21,454 bases of DNA from Alphaproteobacteria bacterium. GTDB taxonomy: Bacteria > Pseudomonadota > Alphaproteobacteria > Sphingomonadales > Emcibacteraceae. The translations under genes were made by a program, and so were the position numbers. Location: assembly GCA_002401545.1 (NCBI GenBank), contig NVTJ01000040.1, forward strand, positions 1 through 21,454, written 5' to 3'. Every line of letters begins with the position of its first letter. Within the stretch, counting starts at the first letter, position 1. Shown here piece after piece: positions 15,012 through 21,454 of this stretch. The notes below the pieces were generated by a model. That model saw only the letters and a list, made by a program, of their open reading frames with translations. It had not been told where the DNA came from and did not search any database.

Positions 15012-15793
15012 AAAATATACTTAAAACCCTTTTGGTTATGTCCTTCCTGTGGAGTGTTCCTGCCTCTGCCATGGATGTGATGGACGTGGTGAAACAGGCT
15101 AACCATGTTTCTTATTACAAGGGCAATGATGGCCGGGCAAAGGTCAATATGCGCATCATTGATGCCCAGGGCCGGGAACGGGTACGGGAATTCATTATTC
15201 TGCGCAGAAATGATGACGATACGGATGGCAAACAGAAATTCTATGTCTATTTCAACAAACCTGCAGATGTGAAAAAGATGGTCTTTATGGTGGTCAAGAA
15301 TATGGACAGGGGTGATGACCGCTGGTTGTATCTTCCGGGCCTTGATCTGGTGAAACGGATTGCCGCCAGTGATGAGAGGACCAGCTTTGTCGGCTCCCAT
15401 TTCTTTTATGAGGATGTATCCGGGCGCGGTATTCTGGAAGATACCCACGTAATGGTGGAAGAAAATGACACTTATTATATTGTAGAAAGCACTCCTAAAG
15501 ACCCTCAATCCGTAGAGTTTACCTCTTTCAGGAGCTGGATTCACAAAGCAACATTTTTGCCCATAAAAACGGAATATTATGATAATCAGGGACAGAAAAT
15601 ACGCAGCTATACCGCCCTGAAGGTGGAGATGATCGGTGGTTATCCGACCGTCACCGCAGCCAGCATGGAAGACCACCAGACCGGAGGCAAGACCCTGATG
15701 AACTACAGTGCGGTGAGATATAACGTAGGTTTGCCGGATAAGATTTTCAGCGAACGTTATTTGCGTAAAGCCCCGCGAAAATATTTAAGGTAA
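15008..15793 (+). CDS. LolA-like periplasmic protein (outer membrane lipoprotein-sorting protein type)
   Basis: A 261-residue exported protein. A signal peptide is clear at residues 1-21 (LLVMSFLWSVPASA before MDVM). The mature domain has the LolA/LppX-like half-barrel pattern: KVNMRIIDAQGRERVREF, then FNKPADVKKMVFMVVKNMDR, DDRWLYLPGLDLVKRIA, SFVGSHFFYEDVSGR and a C-terminal FSERYLRKAPRKYLR. These blocks are what genomes label outer membrane lipoprotein-sorting protein next to COG1033 RND genes. True LolA has no such RND partner, so this is probably a dedicated carrier of a lipid-like cargo. It could equally be a subunit that accepts cargo from the RND periplasmic loops. It overlaps the transporter by 4 bp and precedes the barrel by 3 bp. 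Confidence 0.88.
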   Translation: MKNILKTLLVMSFLWSVPASAMDVMDVVKQANHVSYYKGNDGRAKVNMRIIDAQGRERVREFIILRRNDDDTDGKQKFYVYFNKPADVKKMVFMVVKNMDRGDDRWLYLPGLDLVKRIAASDERTSFVGSHFFYEDVSGRGILEDTHVMVEENDTYYIVESTPKDPQSVEFTSFRSWIHKATFLPIKTEYYDNQGQKIRSYTALKVEMIGGYPTVTAASMEDHQTGGKTLMNYSAVRYNVGLPDKIFSERYLRKAPRKYLR

Positions 15794-15796
15794 ATA

Positions 15797-17128
15797 ATGG
15801 CAAAGGCTGTTGCAGGGATACTGTTGCTGATCCTTCCCCATATTTTGTGGGCGCAGGAAATTGAATTGCCTGCGGGATTGGGAAATCTTTCAACTATGAT
15901 TCAGGAGGCGGATGAGGATTATACTCTACCATTTGACCTGAGCGGCTTTCTGGAAAGCAGGATAGGGAGACGCTTGCAGAATGATGCCCACGAGAAGGGT
16001 ATAAGTATTGGTGAAATACGCCTTCAGATCGGAGTTGAGAAAGAATTCGATAGCCTGACGTTCAATTTTGTCTCTGATTTTATTTATGACCCGGTGCTGA
16101 ATAAGCATTCTGTTGATCTGGAAACAGGTCAGGGTTATGTGGATATCCGAGAGGCAAATATTACCTTCAGCCCGCTGGAATTCATGGATGTGAAAGTCGG
16201 GCGTCAGGTGCTGACCTGGGGTACGGGGGACCTAGTCTTTATCAATGACCTTTTTCCTAAGGACTGGAACAGCTTTTTTATTGGCCGGGACGATGAATAT
16301 CTGAAGGCCCCGTCAGATGCCATCAAGACGGGATTTTTTTTCGGAAATTATAATCTGGATATCATTTATACCCCCCGGTTTGATGCGGACCGCTTTATTG
16401 ACGGATCACGCATTTCTTTCTTTGACCGGGCGGGTGGAGACCTGAGCGGGCGGGAAAATCCGGTCGTTACCGACCGTCCTGACAGGTGGTTTGGTGATGA
16501 TGAACTGGCTTTGCGCTTTTATCGTTCATTTGGTGCCTATGAAACGGCGCTATATTATTATAACGGTTTTTGGAAAAGTCCCGCCGGACAGGATATAACC
16601 ACCGGGCAGGCGCTTTTTCCCCGACTTCAGGTTTTTGGCGCAACTGTGCGGGGTCCGTTGTCCAGGGGGATAGCTTCTGTCGAAGCGGGTTATTACAAAA
16701 GCGCCGATGGTGCAGCGTCAAACCCATTGGTACGCAATGATGAATTTCGCCTGCTTGTGGGCTATGAACAGGAAATAGCGACTGAATTTACCGGCTCCGT
16801 TCAATATTATCTGGAGCGGAAGCTGGATTATGATCAATATTTGGCGTCCTTGCCGAACGGGGCCATTATTGACCGACAAAACCGGCATCTTTTTATGATC
16901 CGCCTGACCAAATTGCTCCGGCAGCAGGATTTGAGATTATCGCTGTTTAATTTTTATTCCCCTTCTGACAGGGACGGTTATCTACGCCTGAATATATCCT
17001 ATAAAATTCGGGATAATATAAAAGTCGAAGTGGGAGGTAATATTTTTTATGGCCAGAAAGATTATAGTTTTTTTGGCCAATTGAAAGATAACAGCAATAT
17101 CTTTACTGCCCTGCGCTATGATTTCTAG
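15797..17128 (+). CDS. Outer-membrane beta-barrel protein of the RND/LolA-like cluster (DUF1302-like)
   Basis: A 443-residue protein with a signal peptide (residues 1-19, ending ILWAQ). Alternating amphipathic strands run throughout, with aromatic girdles. It ends ...FTALRYDF; a terminal phenylalanine is the usual recognition signal for outer-membrane insertion. The block VKVGRQVLTWGTGDLVFIND, followed by LFPKDWNSFF, is the pattern of DUF1302-like and alginate-export-like barrels found beside COG1033 transporters. AAGG lies 8 nt before the ATG. It probably forms the outer-membrane exit or entry port for the cargo of the RND and LolA-like proteins. Its stop is only 6 bp from the convergent HD-GYP stop, with no terminator between. 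Family name moderate, barrel nature strong. Confidence 0.82.
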   Translation: MAKAVAGILLLILPHILWAQEIELPAGLGNLSTMIQEADEDYTLPFDLSGFLESRIGRRLQNDAHEKGISIGEIRLQIGVEKEFDSLTFNFVSDFIYDPVLNKHSVDLETGQGYVDIREANITFSPLEFMDVKVGRQVLTWGTGDLVFINDLFPKDWNSFFIGRDDEYLKAPSDAIKTGFFFGNYNLDIIYTPRFDADRFIDGSRISFFDRAGGDLSGRENPVVTDRPDRWFGDDELALRFYRSFGAYETALYYYNGFWKSPAGQDITTGQALFPRLQVFGATVRGPLSRGIASVEAGYYKSADGAASNPLVRNDEFRLLVGYEQEIATEFTGSVQYYLERKLDYDQYLASLPNGAIIDRQNRHLFMIRLTKLLRQQDLRLSLFNFYSPSDRDGYLRLNISYKIRDNIKVEVGGNIFYGQKDYSFFGQLKDNSNIFTALRYDF

Positions 17129-17134
17129 CGGGGG

Positions 17135-18232
17135 TTATTTCTGATGGGCGAAAATTTTACTTTCATCGGACAGTGCAACAGCCTGGAAAGCCTTAACCAA
17201 AGGGATGTCCAACTGGCCTTCCGCTTCCAACATGACCTGAATAGCCTTCTCAGCGGGCATGGCGGGCTTGTAGGAACGTTTGTCAACCAGACCGGAGAAC
17301 ATATCCGCAATGGCGGCCATACGGGCCAGGTCGCTGACTTCCGACCCTTTCAGGCCATCTGAATAACCGCTTCCATCCAGCCTTTCATGATGATGAGCCG
17401 CAATGTCGATCATATCTTCATCCCAGCCATTTTTCGCCAGTATTTCGCCGCTGTTTTTAGCATGATCCTTCATAATTTCCCATTCAGCGGGGTCAAGTCT
17501 TGCCGGCTTGTCCAGAATTTCCAGTGGTGTCAGAGATTTACCAATGTCATGCATCATGCCGCCAACGGCCAGCATCTGCAAATCGGTCTTCTTAACACCG
17601 AGCAGCATACCAAACGCGGTCAGATAACCGCAGACCATCATGCTGTGACGATAAGTATAATTATGGTGTTGACGAATGGCATTCATCCAGTCAGTCAATC
17701 CGTCCTGAGCGGTGGCTTTGATGATCAGGTCACAACTTTCTTTGACTTCATCCTGAATAATTTCGAGCCCTTTAGCTGCGTTGCTGAAAGTATTTTCCAC
17801 GACCTTCAGGCCTACTTTAAGAGCAGATTCCTGGATTTTTGATAATTTTTCCCATGATTTCTCCACAAGGTGATTGACCAGATCCCCCATGATTTCAATA
17901 AAGTTGCTGTCAGGACAAGGGTAACCTATGTAATCTGTAGCCCCCAGTATATTGGCCTGGACAATTTCACGCCTGTTAAATTCATCAAGCAGAAAAAGCA
18001 CCGGTGTATGTTCCCGTTCCGGCATTGACATTTTATCTTTCAAGGGATGCAGGACTTCCGGGTCTGTCAAATTAACCTGTATGATAATAAGCAGGGACCG
18101 CCTGAAGTCTTCTGCGCAAAATGATTTGACCGTGACCATTTTCACATCATGGAAGCGTTTAACCAGTTTAACAAATGACGTATCATGTATATTGTTATCG
18201 CGAACAATAGTTACCTGTTGTTTTCCAAACAT
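17135..18232 (-). CDS. HD-GYP-domain protein with degenerate receiver, copy B (GYS variant)
   Basis: A 365-residue probable cyclic-di-GMP phosphodiesterase homologue. Residues 1-120 have receiver topology (ending GATDYIGYPCP), but the usual phospho-acceptor position is N54 and the switch lysine is Y104. Phosphorylation is therefore unlikely. A coiled linker (120-180) leads to the HD-GYP domain: YRHSMMV (194-200), HD at H228-D229 in MMHDIGK, H257, HHE at 281-283 and D310 in IAD. The signature reads LDGSGYS, with serine instead of proline at 291. The HP-x-x-G helix has lost its proline (HAKNSGEIL). The metal ligands look intact, so activity is possible. It aligns without gaps to copy A over about 358 residues. 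There is no clear ribosome site; the inverted repeat at 18240-18304 lies just upstream. Confidence 0.9.
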   Translation of the reverse strand: MFGKQQVTIVRDNNIHDTSFVKLVKRFHDVKMVTVKSFCAEDFRRSLLIIIQVNLTDPEVLHPLKDKMSMPEREHTPVLFLLDEFNRREIVQANILGATDYIGYPCPDSNFIEIMGDLVNHLVEKSWEKLSKIQESALKVGLKVVENTFSNAAKGLEIIQDEVKESCDLIIKATAQDGLTDWMNAIRQHHNYTYRHSMMVCGYLTAFGMLLGVKKTDLQMLAVGGMMHDIGKSLTPLEILDKPARLDPAEWEIMKDHAKNSGEILAKNGWDEDMIDIAAHHHERLDGSGYSDGLKGSEVSDLARMAAIADMFSGLVDKRSYKPAMPAEKAIQVMLEAEGQLDIPLVKAFQAVALSDESKIFAHQK

Positions 18233-18239
18233 TGTAAAT

Positions 18240-18304
18240 ATAGCAACCCTGCCTCAAACCTATTTTGATATAATATCAACAGGCTAATGAATTAAGGTTG
18301 CTAT
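18240..18304. repeat. Nested inverted repeats between the HD-GYP paralogues
   Basis: The outer arms ATAGCAACC (18240-18248) and GGTTGCTAT (18296-18304) are perfectly complementary over 9 bp. Inside them lies the palindrome TTGATATAATATCAA (18265-18279, 7-bp arms around one base). On the minus transcript the downstream outer arm lies 7 nt before the copy-B start codon, so pairing could affect its translation. Alternatively the inner palindrome is a protein operator. It resembles an Fnr box but has one extra central base. Confidence 0.5.
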
Positions 18305-18338
18305 TTAGTTAAAGGACACAGGTGGTGTATTTCATCCA

Positions 18339-19415
18339 CTAGCTCTCACCGGTTAATACGACCGGGCGGAAGGCTTTTATGAGGTCAATATCTAACTGGT
18401 TACCCATAGCCAACATGGTTTCAATGGCTTTTTCCGCTGTCATTGCCGGTTTATAGGACCGTTTATCGGTCAGGTCAGTAAAAACATTGGCGATACTGGC
18501 GGCTCTGACGATATCACTGATCTGATTTCCCTTCAGACCATCCGGATAGCCGGAACCGTCCAGATTTTCATGATGATGAACGGCAATATCAATTAACATC
18601 TCGTCCCATTTTGCATTAGCCAGAATAATTCTGCTGTCAACGGGATGTTGTTCCATGATTTTCCGTTCTGAGCAGGTAAGTTCTGAGGGTTTTTCGAGAA
18701 TTTCCAGCGGGATTGCGGCTTTGCCGATATCATGAATCATGCCGCCAACAGCCAGCGTCTGCAAATCAGTCTTTTTAATACCAATAAGCATCCCAAAAGA
18801 AACCAGATAACCGCAGACCATCATGCTGTGGCGATAAGTGGAATTATGATGTTGCCGTATGGCATCCATCCAGTCGTTGAGGCCATCTTTTGCGGTAGCT
18901 TCGACGATAAGCTTACAGCTGTCTTTTACTTCTTTCTGGGAAACCTCCAGTCCTTTTGAGGCATTATGGAAGGTTTTCTCCACAACCTTCAAACAGACTT
19001 TCAGGGCTTCTTCCTGAACTTCGGTTAATTTTGACCATGCCTTTTCAACGGTTTTATTAATCAGATCTTCAAGGGTTTGAATGAAAATATGGTTCGGGCA
19101 GGGGTAGACGATATAATCCGTAGCCCCCAGTGTGTTGGCCTGTACTACTTCGCGCCTTGAAAATTCACGAAGCAGGAAAAACGTTGGTATATGGCAGCGT
19201 TCAGGCAGGGCCATTATATCCTTGAGCGGACTTATGGAATTTGGATCATTCAGGTCAACCTGAACAATGATCACTGCGGATCTCATGATATCATCATGAG
19301 ATACAGAATTGACATCGACCAGTTTTATATCATGATAGTGCTTGACCAGATCAATATAGGCCTTGTTCTTTGTATCATTATCCTGAATGATCGTAATATG
19401 TAATTTTTGGGGCAT
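18339..19415 (-). CDS. HD-GYP-domain protein with degenerate receiver, copy A (IAN variant)
   Basis: A 358-residue paralogue of copy B in the same order: receiver-like domain 1-120, helical linker, HD-GYP domain from about 185. The receiver keeps an aspartate at 54 (QVDLNDP), but the switch lysine is Y104 and the usual Thr/Ser after strand 4 is hydrophobic. In the catalytic domain, HD is at H229-D230 by the nearest count (MIHDIGK) and GYP is intact (LDGSGYP). However, HHER reads HHEN, and the IAD motif that supplies a metal ligand in known HD-GYP structures reads IAN (position 310). The HP helix keeps its proline but loses the glycine (HPVDSRIIL). AGAGGA lies 5-6 nt before the ATG. It is transcribed first, 106 bp before copy B. 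It may be catalytically weak or a binding partner of copy B. Confidence 0.9.
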   Translation of the reverse strand: MPQKLHITIIQDNDTKNKAYIDLVKHYHDIKLVDVNSVSHDDIMRSAVIIVQVDLNDPNSISPLKDIMALPERCHIPTFFLLREFSRREVVQANTLGATDYIVYPCPNHIFIQTLEDLINKTVEKAWSKLTEVQEEALKVCLKVVEKTFHNASKGLEVSQKEVKDSCKLIVEATAKDGLNDWMDAIRQHHNSTYRHSMMVCGYLVSFGMLIGIKKTDLQTLAVGGMIHDIGKAAIPLEILEKPSELTCSERKIMEQHPVDSRIILANAKWDEMLIDIAVHHHENLDGSGYPDGLKGNQISDIVRAASIANVFTDLTDKRSYKPAMTAEKAIETMLAMGNQLDIDLIKAFRPVVLTGES

Positions 19416-19469
19416 ACATATCCTCTGGCGAAAGGCGAAGCTTTATGTTTTTCACATGACCCTACAGAT

Positions 19470-19500
19470 ATTATATTGAAGATTGGTAAAGAAAAGGCAA
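19470..19500 (-). promoter_or_regulatory. Candidate sigma-70 promoter for the HD-GYP pair
   Basis: On the minus strand there is a perfect TATAAT -10 (plus-strand 19470-19475), preceded by TTGCCT (19495-19500) at a slightly long 19-bp spacing. It lies 55 bp upstream of the copy-A start and just past the moaB stop, so the HD-GYP genes could be transcribed separately from moaB. Confidence 0.4.
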
Positions 19501-19504
19501 AATG

Positions 19505-20029
19505 TTATTCGATCAGCCGTGGCATCATTTCGGCAAAGTTGCACGGGCGAAAACGGATGTCCAACTGTTCTTTCAGGATATTGTCCCAGCCGTCCCGGCA
19601 AGCCCCGTTTGAACCGGGCAGGGCAAACATATAGGTGCCGTTTGCCACACCGCCGGTTGCCCGGCTTTGTATGGTGGATGTGCCAATGAGTTTATAGGAT
19701 GTCAGGCGGAATATTTCGCCGAACCCTTCTATTTCCTTATCATAAAGCTTGTGAAAAACTTCAGGCGTTATGTCCCGGCCCGTCAGGCCGGTACCACCAG
19801 TGGCAATGATCACCTGAATATTCTCATCATTTATCCATTCGGTCAACTGGGCGGACAGCTTGTCTTTTTCGTCGCGCACAATGGCCCGTGCCGCCAATAT
19901 ATGTCCCGCGTCCTTCAGGCGGTCCACCAGTATCTGGCCAGAGGTATCATTCTCTGTCCGACGGGTATCAGAAACGGTTAAAATGGCAATATGGAGCGGC
20001 AGGAATTCAATGGTATTATCGAGCGGCAT
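19505..20029 (-). CDS. moaB: Molybdenum cofactor biosynthesis protein MoaB/MogA family
   Basis: A 174-residue cytoplasmic protein of the MoaB/MogA family, which binds molybdopterin and adenylates it ahead of molybdenum insertion. The diagnostic loop ATGGTGLTGRDITPE is at about residues 76-90. Other features are LTVSDTR near the start, the SRATGGVANGTYMFALPGS block (about 122-140) and a C-terminal RPCNFAEMMPRL. The MoaB rather than MogA label rests on length and the LTVSDTR start, and is less certain than the family. The start overlaps the end of the lytic transglycosylase gene by 14 bp, and the only upstream purine run is a weak AAAAGA. Translational coupling to a cell-wall gene is unusual in function and probably reflects gene packing. 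Confidence 0.92.
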   Translation of the reverse strand: MPLDNTIEFLPLHIAILTVSDTRRTENDTSGQILVDRLKDAGHILAARAIVRDEKDKLSAQLTEWINDENIQVIIATGGTGLTGRDITPEVFHKLYDKEIEGFGEIFRLTSYKLIGTSTIQSRATGGVANGTYMFALPGSNGACRDGWDNILKEQLDIRFRPCNFAEMMPRLIE

Positions 20030-21454
20030 GTTCTTGTCTTTTATTTTTATGACTGTCCTGGGATATATACATGGGCCATCCGCCTATTGCAACCATATCC
20101 AGAGAGCGTACCGGCTGCTCCATTCTCATCTGGTAAATCCAGTAGTTGCTGATGACCCGTTCAATATAGTTACGGGTTTCACGGGCGGGAATTGTTTCGA
20201 TGAACAGCAGCGGATCATCCTGAAAATTTATTTTCCGCTGCCATTTTCTCAGGTTGCCCGGCCCGGCATTATAAGCCGTCAGGGTCTTGAACAGATTGCC
20301 ATTGGCAAACTCCTTGCCCAGCATACTTTTAACATATTGTTGGCCCAGAGCCATATTATAGCGCGGGTCATCCAGCTTGATGCGGCTGCCGTATCTCAGC
20401 GACCGGTCCCGCGAAATAAAGCTTGCCGTGCGCGGCATGACCTGCATCAACCCCCTTGCCCCGGCATGACTTCTGGCCCAGCTGTTGAATTCTGATTCCT
20501 GACGCATAATGGCAAAAATCAATGCGCGGTCCAAGGTAAAGCCCCCGTCCGGTTCCGTGTCGGGAATAGGATAAAGGGTGCTGTCAAGGGCAGTTCGGCG
20601 TTTTTGCTCTTCGATTTTGCCGATTTTAAGTTGGGTTCCGGCCAGCCCCAGACGGGCAGCAAGTCCAAGCAGCGCTTCATGGCGACTGCCCCCGGTGCGA
20701 CGCCAGCTGTCACTGAGTTCCATATCCGCCAGCATAATTTTGCCGGTCTGGCTCAGGGCAATGGCTCTTTGCACAGTTTTCAGGTCTTTGATCTGATTAT
20801 AATGATCTATGGTAAAGGCGGGAACGGTCCAGTTAAGCTGCGGCTTTTGCCCCAACTGACGGGCGGCAATAAGACCGTAAAAAGTCCTGGGAAAGCTGGT
20901 GGCTTTATGGAGCAGTTTGGCTATTTTTTCAGGCTGATGACAGACCAGATAGGCCCGTGCTGCCCAGAAAGCCCCTGCGGCGGCTGTCCAGTCTCCGGCA
21001 ACCGAAGAGTAAGCCACTTTTGTAAAATGCTCTGCCGCCTGGGCACAATCTCCGAGCCGCCAGGCAGCAAGAGCGGCAATCCAGTCGGGCTGTGAGGCTG
21101 TATCACGGGAATTTTCAGCGGCAATTTCGCCTAAAGCCAGTGCTTTGGCGTCCTGATTATCAAAAAAATATCCGCCGGCAATATTGCCCAGCAGTTTATT
21201 GAATTCTACCGGGGAAAGGAGGGCACGTCGTTCAAAAGCCCATAATCTTTTTTCCGCCCGCTCGGGATTACGCCGACGCAGGTAACGCTTGATTTTAATT
21301 TTCAGGCGGTGAATATCAATCCGGTCCGCCTTTTTATGACGCGGTTTCAAAAATGTTGCCGCAGGGTCAATCATATGCTGTGCTGCTTCCCGGGGGGCGG
21401 TATTTCTATTTGTGGGCTTGTCGGCGGGAAAAGTCAGGGCAAGTGAAGGAATCG
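20016..21454 (-). CDS. Lytic murein transglycosylase (SLT domain), N-terminus outside window
   Basis: Cleaves peptidoglycan glycan strands, forming anhydromuramic ends, in the periplasm. The C-terminal SLT domain (last 170 residues) has the catalytic glutamate in IMRQESEFN, then GARGLMQVMPRTA, YNMALGQQYV and LTAYNAGPGNLRKW, all typical of the Slt70/MltE fold. The upstream 250 residues are alpha-helical repeats (for example AALAAWRLGDCAQAAEHFTK) like the Slt70 superhelix. An internal ATG at 21374 would give 452 residues, but the frame stays open to the window edge. It reads IPSLALTFPADKPTNRNT, like the end of a signal peptide, so the true start is beyond 21454. The stop lies inside the start of moaB. 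Confidence 0.92.
   Translation of the reverse strand, partial: IPSLALTFPADKPTNRNTAPREAAQHMIDPAATFLKPRHKKADRIDIHRLKIKIKRYLRRRNPERAEKRLWAFERRALLSPVEFNKLLGNIAGGYFFDNQDAKALALGEIAAENSRDTASQPDWIAALAAWRLGDCAQAAEHFTKVAYSSVAGDWTAAAGAFWAARAYLVCHQPEKIAKLLHKATSFPRTFYGLIAARQLGQKPQLNWTVPAFTIDHYNQIKDLKTVQRAIALSQTGKIMLADMELSDSWRRTGGSRHEALLGLAARLGLAGTQLKIGKIEEQKRRTALDSTLYPIPDTEPDGGFTLDRALIFAIMRQESEFNSWARSHAGARGLMQVMPRTASFISRDRSLRYGSRIKLDDPRYNMALGQQYVKSMLGKEFANGNLFKTLTAYNAGPGNLRKWQRKINFQDDPLLFIETIPARETRNYIERVISNYWIYQMRMEQPVRSLDMVAIGGWPMYISQDSHKNKRQEHAAR

Noticed and set aside
18265..18279. Fnr box in the HD-GYP spacer
   Set aside because: TTGAT and ATCAA half-sites are present, but the spacer is 5 bp instead of 4, which breaks the usual two-fold spacing for Fnr.

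Overview
The window looks like chromosome from a moderate-GC alphaproteobacterium, probably free-living and at least partly aerobic. This is inferred from gene types and base composition; no rRNA, tRNA or other marker fixes the taxon. There are no insertion sequences, phage genes, CRISPR arrays or RNA genes that I can support. Eighteen protein genes are supported. Two run off the window edges: an acyl-CoA ligase on the left and a lytic transglycosylase on the right.

Layout. (1) 1-3680, minus strand: a catabolic operon read from a TetR-type operator at 3665-3678. Its order is a zinc alcohol dehydrogenase, a crotonase-fold hydratase, a TetR regulator and an AMP-dependent acyl-CoA ligase. The first two look like Had and Dch, consecutive enzymes of the anaerobic benzoyl-CoA / cyclohexadienoyl-CoA route. 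(2) 3640-4562: an AT-rich stretch with a perfect 14-bp palindrome, a small secreted TPR-like protein and a strong rho-independent terminator. (3) 4577-6424, minus strand: ilvD (dihydroxy-acid dehydratase). (4) 6613-11068, plus strand: a periplasmic protein with a VasI-like cysteine pair, a Sel1-repeat secreted protein, a fold-II PLP dehydratase overlapping a LOG-family nucleotide hydrolase, and a membrane-anchored M28 metallopeptidase with a PA-type insert.

(5) 11262-17128, plus strand: the most interesting block. It holds a Crp/Fnr-type regulator with cysteines but no visible cAMP-binding signature, two small DUF2892 membrane proteins, a 12-TM RND/MMPL transporter, a LolA-like periplasmic carrier and an outer-membrane beta-barrel. 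The last three overlap or abut, so they form an inner membrane-periplasm-outer membrane relay, plausibly for a lipid or other hydrophobic cargo. A Crp-type box (TGTGA-N6-TCACT) sits between the regulator and the first DUF2892 gene. It lies at about -41.5 from an extended -10 promoter, the geometry of direct class II activation by the neighbouring regulator.

(6) 17135-19415, minus strand: two gap-free tandem paralogues of an HD-GYP protein with a degenerate receiver domain. Each copy has lost different conserved HD-GYP residues. The spacer between them carries nested inverted repeats. (7) 19505-21454, minus strand: a soluble-type lytic transglycosylase whose end overlaps moaB by 14 bp.
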